From Membranipora membranacea (taxonomy: Eukaryota; Bryozoa; Gymnolaemata; Cheilostomatida; Membraniporidae), in NCBI GenBank assembly GCA_914767715.1, contig OU612068.1:3534001-3598000 (forward strand): a DNA stretch of 64,000 nucleotides, written 5' to 3'. The notes beneath the pieces were generated by a model, which saw nothing but the letters and a program-made list of their open reading frames with translations, had not been told where the DNA came from and made no database searches. The position numbers and the translations under genes were made by a program. Every line of letters starts with the position of its first letter. Positions within the stretch are counted from its first letter, which is position 1. Below are positions 34,370-46,033 of this stretch, in pieces.

Positions 34370-34911
34370 ATGTGCAAGTCCAACAGAGAAATTTATTTTA
34401 CTTATTTTTCAGTATCCCAGTCCTCAAACTTCATTTTCTTCCAGTACTATAGTCAATCAATATTTTATTACAGCAAGGGGTCTCTAAACCATTGTATACA
34501 GTAAGCTCAAACCTCACGACAGGACCTCAGATTTTGTTAAAATTGCCATTGCTCATCATTATGATGCCATTCTGCGATCAAAATATTATAATTTTAAGCC
34601 ATATAAACTGAAACAAAATAAAAAGTTAATTTTTTTATCAAGTATTTACGCTTTCAATACTTTGATTTTACGTTTATGTGACTCATTGAAAATACATATC
34701 TCAGCAAAATTACCGTTGTAACATTTTGTAATGAGAGTTGGCTCACTACATTTCAAGGGAAGACAATAACAATAATTATAATTGTTATGTAAAGAAGTGT
34801 TGACAGTAAAGCCCTCCCTGGTAAAACAAACAGTCATAAGATTTGCACAAAAAAAACATGATGCCTGGTAGGACCAGGATCAGGAGCTGAGTAGGTGCCC
34901 TAATCTGGTCA
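34370..34911. other. Convergent 3' spacer, MPE3 / nAChR
   Basis: The two stop codons face each other 542 bp apart. Plus-strand AATAAA lies at 34617; minus-strand AATAAA candidates are the complements of 34392-34397 and 34464-34469. If the latter are used, the two 3' UTRs overlap antisense. No other element seen. Confidence 0.5.
34617..34622 (+). terminator. Candidate MPE3 poly(A) signal
   Basis: AATAAA 248 nt after the MPE3 stop codon, inside the convergent spacer to the receptor gene. Confidence 0.45.
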
Positions 34912-37900
34912 CTAATCTTTGTTGACAGAGTTTAGCGGGTGAGGAGAAGCGTTGTCGAATAAAGTCGGCGCCCTCAAGAAGATACTCAGTGTACCAATAC
35001 AGCACATAATCGTAAAAATCCACAGAAAGAGTCTGTCAACTACCATTGCCATATATTTCCAATCTTCTGCAACCTGAGTGGAAAATCACAAGATAAAATG
35101 ACACAATGTTCTGAGTTGTTCACCTCACGCAAATGGGTAAAAATAGGTGGAATTCTGCTGTATCTTGAACATCTATATTTTTTCTGTGAATTGGCATGAG
35201 AATAAGACAAGAGATTTGTTTCACGTTGATCATTTGATGCCTAAGATTCAGAAATTACAATAATCACAAGTCTGGTCTCAGCCATTACTCGTAAATCTAG
35301 ATCAGATTTGATCCTGTTTGCCTGCAAACTACAGGTCAAGCCACAGAGTGGCCGGAGGAGTAGACTGTGGAGGGGGAGCAATTCCAAGCGCAGGTAAACA
35401 GGATTAAACTAGATCTATTGGTTATCTGAGGTACTGACCTGGTATTCTTCTCGCTCCTCTCTATGATGGTCAGCGATAAACTGGAGATCCTCCAGAGCTT
35501 TCTTCTCCCTCGCAGACAGTTGATAAGGGGTTTTCCTGTCACCACTAAACTCCTGAGGTGGTTGTATGTTCCACTGTTGCCCTCCCGAGGAGTGATGTCC
35601 CCTGATGGACCGCCCAACATCAGTTAATAGACTCTCCATCTCAACCTCGTTATTTCCATTTAACACAGAGTGTATTCCACTCCTAGAGGTAAAATAAACA
35701 AATAAGGGAGCAAACCTATAGTAACACGACTCCGAGTGGTGAATAGCGAGCCTGCTAATTGGCGCCATCAACACATTCTGCTTTAGGTACAGTGAGATGA
35801 GTCGATGGGTTTGTCTATCTCCCAACCCTGCTGGATAAATTGTTTTGAGATTCATGTATAGGAGAATCCACCATCTGACATGGCCTCACATGTGCTATGA
35901 GGCACCATTTACAAGATATTTCCAACAAAAAACCAACCTTCTTCCGAGAGTGCTGTTTAGACTTTTCTTCGATGACTTCTTGTCCTTAGATTTAGCAGAG
36001 TTTGGTGTCTCACCAATCTGAGAGGGTCTCTTCATCAGTAGATAGGTCGGCAGCTTCTCAAGGAAGACAACCCTCGCCCATCTCGGCATAGTGTGAGTGT
36101 TAATAGATCGATTGTGAAGATTCAGCACCACAACAGTGATAATAATGGATAGTGTCACCAGAATCATTGTGAACAGTAGATATTTACCGATAAGCGGTAT
36201 AACTAGCGAAGTCGGGGGAATCAGCTCACTGAGCAGTAGGAAAAACACAGTCAGTGATAGCAAGATAGAAATACATAGAGTTATCTTCTCTCCAGAGTCT
36301 GAGGGGAGATAAAACACGAGTACAGTCAGGAAGGATATGGCCACACAGGGGATAATCAGATTCACTGTGTAAAACAGAGTTTTTCTTCTTATAGTGATGT
36401 TGAAGGTGATATCCGGATATATCTCAGGGCAGCAAGGGTAGACAACCTCATTACGACTTGCTGGCACACTCATCACATCCCAAATAAAAGAGGCGTAATA
36501 ATCCGTCATATCTACAGCGTCCTCGATATCGACCTCTCCAGGTATATCAGCCTGCTTCATGTGCTTCAAATCGACTAAAATAGGAGACAACTCTATCTTC
36601 ATGTACCACATTGGTATAACATTGCAGCTCAGATAATGTGCATTAAAGATTTTACGCATCGGATCACACTAGAAGTTGTCCCACAGTCATTCACAACCAA
36701 ATTACATGTATAATGAATGAGAGATCTAGTATCAATCGTACTATATTCTGTGATCACTTTTTGATATCAGTCCTATTGGTCTTCTCACCCACGATTTTTA
36801 AAACTTTTAAAAAACATGCAGCATGTCAATTTCTCAGGGATATCATAGTAGCTGAGTTTAACACAATAGCCCAAAGCGTTAACCCATTCAATGTTTTTCT
36901 ACATTGCATCACATATGTAAATCACAAATTGTGATGGTGAACAAAGATGTTTACTGCTTTACTGAACAAAATAACTGTAGAAAAAAAGAAATTAAAGAAT
37001 AGAAGAGGCTACTAATTGATGTATTAAGCTGTTACACAAATAGTACACTGTGCTAAGTCTGCTCTAATTATGCATCAAATCAATCATTGCAAATGGCATG
37101 CAAATGGCAGACGTTAGAGAACAAAGCTGGTATGGCATCACGGAGTAAGGATATATCCTTACTCTGTGATGATATTGAGAGTATTGATAACACTACGAGA
37201 CCTTATTTTTTTATTTCTGTTCAGACGCCTCCAAATTACAGCATCACATAACATGTGCATTAATCTCTTGCAGGAATGTGACATTGTAAAATGGGAGTGA
37301 GTGGCAAACTATGTTTGTTATTTGTGTGATTCCTGGGCGACAAATCATCAGTCCACAAAGAACGAGTCACCATCTATGATACATGCACTGCACATGCATA
37401 TGACCTTACTTCTCATGCTCCGAAATAGTTCAAATATTAATATATATTTATATTTTTTACCTTGGTCTGCTACATATGTCCAGGAGCTAAACTTCATGGA
37501 GCAAGTTTGCTCGTCAAAAGGGAAATACTCGACATCGATAGCACACGATGATTTGTAGATAGCTGGCGGCTCCCACTTCACCAGACCTGTGTGATGTACA
37601 GTGGCCTTAGTGGACAAGGTCACTTGGAAATTACCGTCAGCACTGCAATAAAAGATATGTAATTAGCCGAGAAAGCTGCATGAAATCGTAGCCTTTTTTC
37701 AGAATTCTAAAATACTACGTAGTATGGAAGGGGACCACAGACGAGCGAGTAATAAGCCATGCGCGATTGTTTTTTATTTACACGAGACAAAACAAAATTA
37801 TATTATAATTAATAGGTTTTTCGACAGCACAGGTAACATGTGTTCTGTATATGGTCTTTTCCCGATAACAACATCATGAGTAAACTTAGACACAAATTAG

Positions 37901-40900
37901 CAGAGAGATGAGATAAAAGGAATCGCATGAAATCATGAGTGCTAAAACACTACGCAGCAAGCATGGAGCATGTCTAACACAAGACTAGACCTTGGACTTT
38001 ACAAGAATTCTCATCGATAGGTTTATGGACAAAACAGGTAACATGTGTTCTGTCTATGGTCACAAGGTCTTTCCACGACAACAACATCAAGACAAACAAG
38101 CTGTAGGTGTCTTGAAAGACATATAAATTGGAATTCAGGAAATGCAGGACTTCTGAGAATTGTTTATGGAATTTAAAATTTCTCCACAATGTGGGGGTGA
38201 TTTAAGTTCCTATTTTCGATCGTCCAGATGTCCAGTCCGGTTCAGTCTATGGATTAAGGAGATGCAATACCATGCCAAATAATAAAAAGTTGTTTAGTGG
38301 TTTTATGACGGCTAATCATGTCACCAAAACAAGATCATAAATAATATGTAGGTAGGTGTTAATACCAGAAAAACAAAATAAGTCATGACGCCCTTTTCCT
38401 GGGTTCTCCTGGTAGGAGGTAAAGCGCTGAGCAAGCATTTTTTTCAAAATTTGATACCATCAACAAAAGCCACATCCTCAGAATTCTTAAAAGTACATAG
38501 TATTATGATATTATATAAGCTCATGTGACACCGATTATGCAATGATACAAATGCTAATTCAGATCTGAATTTGATAACAAAATTATGCAAGTTTCGTAGA
38601 CAGTTGGGGGTGGATTCATAATAAGATTACGGTCAAAGTGACCAAAGTTTGACAGTTGATAGATCCATGTCTTAAGGCTGTCATGGTAATAACCAGAGCA
38701 AGTGTTCAAACAATCAACATAAATTTGTATATTTTATCATTTTATGACTTGGAGATTCCAAGCGTGGGCCTAAAGGTCTAAATTTGGGATTTTGTTAAAA
38801 ATTGCTATTGTCAACAATAGTGCGCATTCAGAGTAATTAATTTTGGGGTTTTCTGATTCCGGTCCCGTTAGGTCAGGATTATTGAGATGCAGTAGGTCAT
38901 TGTATGGTATCTTGCCCAGCATTGTATGTCCCCCCTCCCCCTTCCCCCGCTCATCTCCATTAGATTGATCATCTTACTTGTTATAGAGGACAATGTCTGG
39001 TTTCCAGATGCTGTCAGCTGGTATATAGAGATGGTCCACATTGCCGTATTCACTAAGATTCCACTTGAGGTAGATATCAGTCCACTCGTGAGCCAACCAA
39101 ACGTTAGTCGTCATCACCTGGTTCTTCTCATCCTCGAAAAACGAAAAAACAGATATAAATTAATTTGCAATAAATAAAAATCTATGAACTTAAAATTTGT
39201 TTTCAAAGTGGAGGTTACTGTGTCTGTGAAGTTATATATTATATATTATATATATGTTATAAGTTATATAAATAATAAATGGTTAAGTTTGAAGCCTTGT
39301 CTTTTAGAACACAGCTCGTTTCATTCATGAATATTGTAAATTTAAAATGAACAAATAATAAACTAATAAACGATAACAGTACAGATAATTGTGTAGTCCA
39401 AACTGTCATTTTCGCTTCAAGTGAGCATTTAATTTGAGAGACAGGCACAAGAAACAGAGATGAATAAACTGCAAACTGTAATGAAATAGTAAATCTCAGT
39501 AAGAATTCAATTTCAATAAGAAAAAGGACATTGATAATTGATCACGGGACATTAGCCATTATGAGAACGGCAGAGACAAAACAGAACACAAATATGTTTG
39601 GTATGTCTACCCTACCGGCATCTGAGTACAAAAGTGTCAGAAAAGGTAACCGCACGCAGCACCGTGTTAAATCTTGATTTTCTCACGGATTGAGATTTTG
39701 ACCACATCCGATTACAAGGGCAGGCAGGTGTTCCGTACATGACCACATTGGAGAAACAGAGAGGGGGCAGCGATTTACATTAATCCAGGTAGTCTTGCTG
39801 GACATGGGGGCTGAGATATAGGTAAAATATTTGCCAAATTGAATTAATTAAACCAAATATGTTGTCACTTTACTGACCATTATGTAGGTTGAGATCGAGT
39901 CGGTTCAGACATTGTGATGAGGAAAAATAAATTAAGAAATCATTTTGCTACAGGTGTATGTAGGAAGTGTTTTCTGGAATGCAATATGATGATGATATTC
40001 AGTATCACTGCACAGTACATATTATGAATCATCATATCATCATATTTGGAGTTGATGTTTCTGCTGATACACCCAAAATATCACCAAACTTGTCGAACCT
40101 TGTCTTCCCGAAAAGGTTCAAATCCTGTTACCTTAGACTAATAATGGCTAAAATTAACATAACTAGAACTAACAAAACTCAATGCTGATTCATTTAAACT
40201 TTCAGAGACGCCTGTAATCTGTGTGAATGTCGAATTATGGTGACATTTGACAAGGTGGTGGGTGACTTTATTAAGTACAATATGAAATATGCTGGAAGTA
40301 TTTTGAATCTATGCTAAGTGTGACTTTGTCAGTAGGTGTAGTCGCTGTGCAGGGTATTATTTACGCCCTTGGGTAGGTGAGAGCGCAATGATCTAGGCTT
40401 TCATAACATTTTTTATCCAGAAATGGTGCAATTTTTGTTTCCGCGAACAATCACGCCCGTGCGAAATCACTACCACAGTAATTTAGTTCAAGTGGGTTTA
40501 ATGAATTTGTACAAACAACGAAATGATACTGAATTTCCATTGATTGCATTTCCTTTTGCCAATTATTACAAAAAAATTGAATTCCCAGCCGCAGTAAACC
40601 TACTCAAAAAATATTTTGAAAATTTCGAACTCAAAGTGCACTGACCTCCACGCCAATCCAGATTGTTATGACGTAACTGTAGGTGCTTCCACTCAGCGAT
40701 GCATTTTCTGGCTGCATGTTTTTGCACAAAAAAGCGCATGGATATATCAGCCATGCAAAAACATAACTTCATTTTTGCTGAGGTGCAAAGCTCACTCAAA
40801 TCTTATTGTGTTATCTGCAAACAATAATGTCTGCAATTTATCAAAACCCTGGCATGCTTTGGTAACCAGTGCAGGCTTGGCAAACGACATCACTCAGCGG

Positions 40901-43863
40901 CAATCATAGTTGACCTTGAAAAAGATTGCATAATTATCTATCCTCTTCAGATAATGGATATGCAGGGATTTTGGCATGAGGATATAATGAGGATATAATG
41001 AGGATATAATAATCCTGGGCTTTCCCTATTCATCACGGATCGGGACCGGATCGGGACCGGACCGGACCACGAGAGTGGAAGCAATAAGCTTTCCTTTTCC
41101 CTCCCTCAACGATGAGAAATTAATAACGATATGAAAGGCAGTAATCTCCTTTCATTCATGTAAGGTAACGTTTCCTTCTTTTTCAAATCATTTAGGTCCT
41201 GCTTGGAAGCGGCATTCTTCGCTCAAATTCTCAAAACAGGATGAGTGAAAAATAATAGCTGAAACAACATGGAGTTATTTATAGGTTTTTAATTAATTTA
41301 CCACTGCTATGAGCTGGGTGAGCTTGAGGCCGAGTTTGACTATGAGGCTCTCTGAGCTGTTGTAGACAGGTCTGACCAGTTTGCTGTAATTACTCGTGAG
41401 ATCCTTGTAGAGTCTGCGGGCGTGTCTGTTACACTCGTTACGGCCGACACTTAGAATGAGCAGTACGACCACCAGGCTAGCACCTACGACAGAAAATAGG
41501 AAGAGGAAACAATCAAAAAGCGTGTGTGTACCTCTCTATGACAAGTGTATGTGATTTAATTATCATGTTATTTATATCTGATTGGTGTCAGCACTGCAGG
41601 TATTTTGTGAATAAATTCTATTAATTTCCGAAGTGTTCAATTAATGCATTTATTTGTCATTGTAATCTTTCCTATTGTCAAAAACATGTGCACCGTTTTT
41701 TGCTGTTATTTTATCCATGGAATTTGTAAATAATTTGAAAATTTATTAGCTTTTACTGACCTTTTCTGACCATAGTTGATAGAAAACTCATATTTATAAT
41801 GCTGCTGATCACGTGTTGTTAATCCGAGGTGTGTAGCAATCCTGAGGCAGCTTGATGGAATCCAATTACAGGTATAGGTGAATTAATCTGATTGATGTCA
41901 GCACAAATCTGTTCTCAGCCAATCCTGGGCTACAGCTTATAATGAATAATATATTGATACATTATCCAGACTATCACCTTCTTTCAAATAGTCAATTTGT
42001 ATATCATTTCGGCTCGGGCAATGCCAACTCAAGTAGAAACCGACAGCTGCTGAACTTTAGCTAATAGCCGATACATAAGTTGCTGTCGACATCACTTGAA
42101 GATTGAGTTTCTTACTCATTACATAGTAGAGAGTATCAATAGAATACTTAAAAATGTGTGAACAGTGAAATAACGCTCAATCAAAGATTTGCTGTTTGGC
42201 AAACACAGTCTACAAAGGAATTTAATCATGGAAAATTAATATAGTCTTGGTTTTTGTTTGATGTGAAAATAAACTCTGAGCTGCAAGTGTACTCTTGCTT
42301 TTATTTACTGTCGATACAAACTCACAATCCCAATCACATACATCATGTTCCTTCATATAGAATAGCTCCAAAAAAAAGGTGGCGAGGGCAAACCATACAA
42401 GCATGAGTATCCAATGTTTTTCAACAACACATTAATGTTGCTGCATACCTGCCAACAATAATTAAACCTAGACTATCATTGGTATGGTATATTGATAACT
42501 TGTAGAAAATTGATGTTGACTGGTCTGGCACAGATATGTTGTAAGGCGAGAATGACTAAAATAACTACACCCTATACAAACGGCAAATAACAATGATGAC
42601 GAATGACATTTGGATAGGTGATTGACTACAAAAATTCTCAGAAATCCCTGTGTTAACTTGGATTTATAACACATAAATGACTATCAGGAAGGTTACAAGG
42701 AAGGTTATCAGAACCGAAATCCCTAAATAATTGCAGCCAGAAACGGAGCTATTAAAAGGAAAGGAAATTAAACCTTGTAACCAGGATGAGTAGGCTAACG
42801 CTAGATTATCAGTTTTGGTTTCAGAAGTTCCCTGAAAATGTCGATACTTAGAGTTAACACCTACACACACAGAGGGAAAGGAGAGAAGGGTTCTCTGCTT
42901 AAAGTGCACAGTTCTGAGAAATTTGTGTACATTGAGAAGATAATCTCAGGTAATACCGCTGGTATGAGTATGATACGTCAGTGACCTAACCTAACCAGGG
43001 TGAACTATCAAGCAAAGCTATTGGTCTATTGGTTTGTGGTTCATTAGCATAAATGATGAATCGCCGACAATCCCATGTCCGAGACACCCTAAATTAGTGA
43101 TTTACTACACTCATGATAAATCATATGATCTGTCAAAAAGTGATTACTTTTCTGTGTCATGATCGGCATTTTTAATTAGAAGACCTGTTATGATGTCATA
43201 AAACCTAACTATTCAAACAATTCAAACAAGTGAAACGGAAGACACAGGAAATACTGCAGCTATGTTTGTCTCCTTTTCCCTCCTTGTCTGCGTTTTATTT
43301 GATTTTCAAATACGGGATCGAGGAAGATTTTTTTAATCTGTATCATTAGAGTTAATATGATTTTGATTTGATTTGATAGTTTAACGAAATCCAGTCCTTG
43401 ATCCTCTTGAAATTTAATCAATAACATTAGCAATAATTATTGTTTTTATTTATATGCCTAGATACATAGTTGAGTGGTATTGACATGGTCGAAACATCAA
43501 AAAATATTTAACATAATGAGAAAAAAATAGATAGGCACTAACTTCGCTAGCATTTATTTCATTTGATACACACTATCAAACGAACCCCAAACTTCCCCCT
43601 CCCCCCTCCACCCTTGTAAGCACGGATAGCTTGTGTAGAGTAGTGACCTTCTGACAGTTACTGTTGCCAGCTTGTTTCAAAGATGTGGAGGGGGCTCTAT
43701 ACTATTTGTATGGTTGTGCAAACACGCAGAACCCATTTTGTATTTATGGTGATCTGGTGAGGATGCATGATGTACTATTGCCTAATCAGAGAAGATTTCT
43801 GGAGCTGTAGTTAATTTTTGATCACAAGTCCTTACCATCAACCCTCAGACCATTCCCGGCCAT
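34912..43863 (-). CDS. Nicotinic acetylcholine receptor alpha subunit
   Basis: Ligand-gated cation-channel subunit of the Cys-loop family; five subunits form a plasma-membrane channel. Exons in transcript order: 43863-43836, 41483-41302, 39132-38978, 37642-37461, 36574-35938, 35682-35439, 35073-34912; 529 residues. The 28-nt first exon (MAGNGLRVD) joins in phase to [13 protein letters not shown] to make a signal peptide. Loop A is [10 protein letters not shown] and loop [11 protein letters not shown]. The Cys-loop is [15 protein letters not shown] (residues 155-169). Vicinal cysteines in VVYPCCPE mark an alpha subunit. M1-M3 run from [15 protein letters not shown] through [20 protein letters not shown] to [14 protein letters not shown]; the SGEKI and M2 glutamate pattern predicts cation selectivity. 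The M3-M4 loop is about 115 residues and the [15 protein letters not shown] amphipathic helix precedes M4. It looks complete and functional. Confidence 0.93.
37137..37170. repeat. 34-bp palindrome, copy B
   Basis: Arms of 17 nt (atcacggagtaaggata and tatccttactctgtgat) meet with no spacer and differ at one position. It lies in the receptor intron 36575-37460 and is related to the diverged copy near 6796-6830. Confidence 0.7.
37811..38100. repeat. Diverged direct repeats in receptor intron
   Basis: Two roughly 85-bp segments starting near 37811 and 38016 share caggtaacatgtgttctgt, followed by atggtc and an acaacatca block. About 205 bp separates their starts. Probably old copies of one repeat; family unknown. 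Confidence 0.65.
38929..38950 (-). promoter_or_regulatory. Intronic G-run next to receptor 5' splice site
   Basis: On the minus (coding) strand GGGGG, GGGGG and GGGGGG runs lie within about 50 nt downstream of the 5' splice site that follows exon 39132-38978. Intronic G-runs near donors commonly act as splicing enhancers. The pattern is clear; the role is inferred. Confidence 0.45.
39133..41301. other. Receptor intron 2.2 kb
   Basis: AT-rich intron. Near 40975-41015 a short gaggatataat unit occurs three times, and at 41037-41067 a cggatcgggac-type unit is repeated. No coding sequence is supported here. Confidence 0.5.
41484..43835. other. Receptor first intron 2.35 kb
   Basis: AT-rich. Minus-strand open stretches at 42222-42404 and 42664-42909 have hydrophobic parts but no splice context or family match; I leave them uncalled. 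A long first intron between a tiny start exon and the signal-peptide exon often holds regulatory DNA, but I see no specific site. Confidence 0.5.
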
Positions 43864-44592
43864 TGATATGTAAAGCTATATAGCATCTGAGTGTAAAGTA
43901 TAGAAGTGGGAAGCATCAATGATAGTACTTGAATGTGGGGATGCTAGTAGCATATCATTTTGCTTTTTAGAGACATTAGAGACATTGTACTCTTATCCAG
44001 TCGGGGTTTTGATTTTGTCTATTGTGTGAAATCTTTATTAGCAGTGCTGCTAAATTATTCATTAATGTGGCATGGTCCCTTCAATATATGAACTAAGACA
44101 CAGATATTGGCCCCGAAAGATTGCCCCTCTTCTGCAATCCATGTCAATGAGGACTTTCTATTGTTGTCAATTTGTATTTTTTTGCCAATACATGGATTAA
44201 GCTTATTTCAATATTAATTTTTCTCTAGAACAAAGCTTCGACAGATTAATTCTTGTCATGTACACAAACAAAAAATTATTTAAAAACATTTTTTTCAATT
44301 GGGAGGAGACCCGCCTAAAAAAGGGAACAAATAGGAACTAGTAACAAAGCAATGGTGCAATCAATTAGCTTATGTTTCACAATAAGCTGAAATTTTGTTA
44401 TGTTTTCTGTCCCTTAGACTTTGATTTTCTTTAAGTTCCTCCTCGTTTTACCAGTGCTTAATTCAAGATTGACATTTCACCCATGCTAGCTAAATTTGAG
44501 CTATCCTAAGCTATTTACTCACCTCGTTTACTTTATATAGCCTCTCGCTTCAGCTATCCAAAATTATGTGCTAGATAAAATTTAGTCATCCC

Positions 44593-44875
44593 TTAAAGCC
44601 TTGTACCCACCAATGTGCTTTTTAAATCTCAGGAATTTCTAAGATTTTGCACTGGCAATCATTAAAGAATTTGTGGGTACCACAAAAAGCAGCACAACAT
44701 ATCGCACAACATATCGCACGAAAGTAGAATCAATTCTACTATCGTGCAAAGGTATTTGTAAACCCACGATCTCTGTGTATTTTGTACCCATCAATCACAG
44801 CAATGCACAAGTGGTCGTGCATGATCGCAGATGAGTTCCTGGGACAGTTATGCAGTTGATGGGTACCAGGCTTAA
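44593..44875. mobile_element. MITE-like element with TTAA ends
   Basis: Terminal inverted repeats agccttgtacccaccaa (left) and ttgatgggtaccaggct (right) are imperfect complements, each bounded by TTAA (44593-44596 and 44872-44875). Inside is a second hairpin, gcacgaaagtagaa against ttctactatcgtgc, and a doubled acaacatatcgcac. About 280 bp, no coding capacity. TTAA target duplication would fit piggyBac-type mobilisation, by inference. Confidence 0.55.
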
Positions 44876-45039
44876 TCACACGCTAAACTCCAGCTAACAT
44901 TTGCTCCTTGCGTGTAGTTGCATAGGTGTTACTGGAGTTGATAAAAGAAGTCTGTTAACTGTTTATTTACTAAGAAAAGTGTGATGTGCCTTGGTTTTTG
45001 CTTAAATTAGTCATGACATGCAAGGTTTAGGCTACCCCA

Positions 45040-45069
45040 TAGACTTGATATACTAATATATCAAGTCTA
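45040..45069. repeat. 30-bp palindrome TAGACTTG...CAAGTCTA
   Basis: Perfect 13-nt arms (tagacttgatata) with a 4-nt spacer. It begins TAG and ends CTA like the elements at 7416 and 16747, but no target duplication is seen. Confidence 0.7.
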
Positions 45070-45120
45070 GCGGCACCCTCTGTGGTCGCCAAAAGTCACG
45101 GTCCAGGCGGAACCATTCAT

Positions 45121-45269
45121 CCAATCAGGATGGCTGAAAATCATAACAATAGGGTTGGTAATATTGGTTCAACGTAATTATGACTTTGATTTTTATATGA
45201 TACCATCCAGAATTGTTTAGTCACCATGTCCAGAATGCAGTGATGTGGGTGCTCAAATTGGTATAAATA
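45121..45269 (+). promoter_or_regulatory. TATA-type core promoter
   Basis: A CCAAT box in the context CCAATCAGG starts at 45121. A consensus TATAAATA occurs at 45262-45269, predicting transcription start near 45290-45300. The first 5' splice site (aag/gtatgt) follows at 45394. This spacing is that of a strong, regulated RNA polymerase II promoter. Confidence 0.55.
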
Positions 45270-45549
45270 CAGCTCAAACTGTGCTTGTTGAATCAGATAA
45301 GCATAGCCAGCTCAAGAGAAACCATAGCAAAGGGTGCCACTGAGCCTTACTGACTTTTCTCTACAAGCACAAAAACCTCTCTCTCAACTAAAGGTATGTT
45401 CAGAGAAAACTCAAAATTATCATGTAAATATTTGCAACTTTCTTGTTCTATTAATTTTTTGAAAACAAACTTTTTTATGATTTAAACTGAATAATGAACA
45501 TGTGGATAAATGAATCTCTTATGTCATGTGTATCCTTCACTGATTGGCT

Positions 45550-45588
45550 GTGGCCACAGTGTATCCTTCACTGATTGGCTGTGGCCAC
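45550..45588. repeat. 31-bp tandem duplication
   Basis: The block containing tcactgattggctgtggcca occurs twice in tandem around 45530-45588, within the putative 5' UTR intron of the small gene. Each copy contains a palindrome-like tggctgtggcca. Confidence 0.8.
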
Positions 45589-45817
45589 ATATGACCTCTG
45601 GTATTGAGTGTTTGGGAAATTGGACAGGATTTCAATCTCGTCACCAGATCTAATATGTTTGCCTATAACATCCTTTGTTCTTTGTGAGCAAAGGCAGTGT
45701 AGGGTAGTGTAGTAAACTAACTTTGCACTGACCTCCGGGTAGGATCATATGAAAGTGACTTAAAAATCCTGTCACAACGAATCATGCATGGTTCATTTTC
45801 TCTGTCATAGAAAGAAG

Positions 45818-46033
45818 ATGGGTCACATCGGACAATCAGCAGACTTTGAGACTTTCATTGCCGAAGATTATGTCACAGAGGGATCTCCAATTTATTCTCT
45901 GCTTAATCCTGCAACCGACAGAAAAATGTATTGTAGCAATCCAGCTAATGGTATTCATGGAGATGCTTCTCACATTTCTGCCAACATTATCTCCCTCCAA
46001 ATGCACAGAGCTCGTCACCAACACACATCATAA
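45818..46033 (+). CDS. Small orphan protein, 71 residues
   Basis: Unrecognised small protein starting MGHIGQSADFETF and ending RARHQHTS. The transcript model is: TATA at 45262, non-coding exon about 45292-45393, intron 45394-45810 (gtatgt...tctgtcatag), and coding exon from 45811. The ATG lies seven bases into exon 2 in good context (A at -3, G at +4). AATAAA follows at 46304. The product is hydrophilic, with no signal peptide or membrane segment and three His in the last nine residues. A longer frame from 45788 would start inside the intron and is rejected. It could be a lineage-specific gene or a non-coding RNA with a chance frame. The promoter, splice and poly(A) signals together are the main evidence. 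Confidence 0.4.
   Translation: MGHIGQSADFETFIAEDYVTEGSPIYSLLNPATDRKMYCSNPANGIHGDASHISANIISLQMHRARHQHTS

Larger units (their letters stand above)
43864..45261. other. Divergent intergenic region
   Basis: Upstream DNA shared by the receptor (minus) and the small TATA-driven gene (plus). It contains the MITE-like element 44593-44875, a 30-bp palindrome at 45040-45069 and a CCAAT box at 45121. No open frame of note. Confidence 0.6.

Noticed and set aside
42222-42909. Hydrophobic minus-strand frames upstream of the receptor signal exon
   Set aside because: Considered as alternative first exons, but only 43863-43836 gives a phase-1 donor that joins to 41483 in frame.
45788-45817. Upstream ATG for the small gene at 45788
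   Set aside because: It lies before the predicted 3' splice site (tctgtcatag ending 45810), so it would be intronic.
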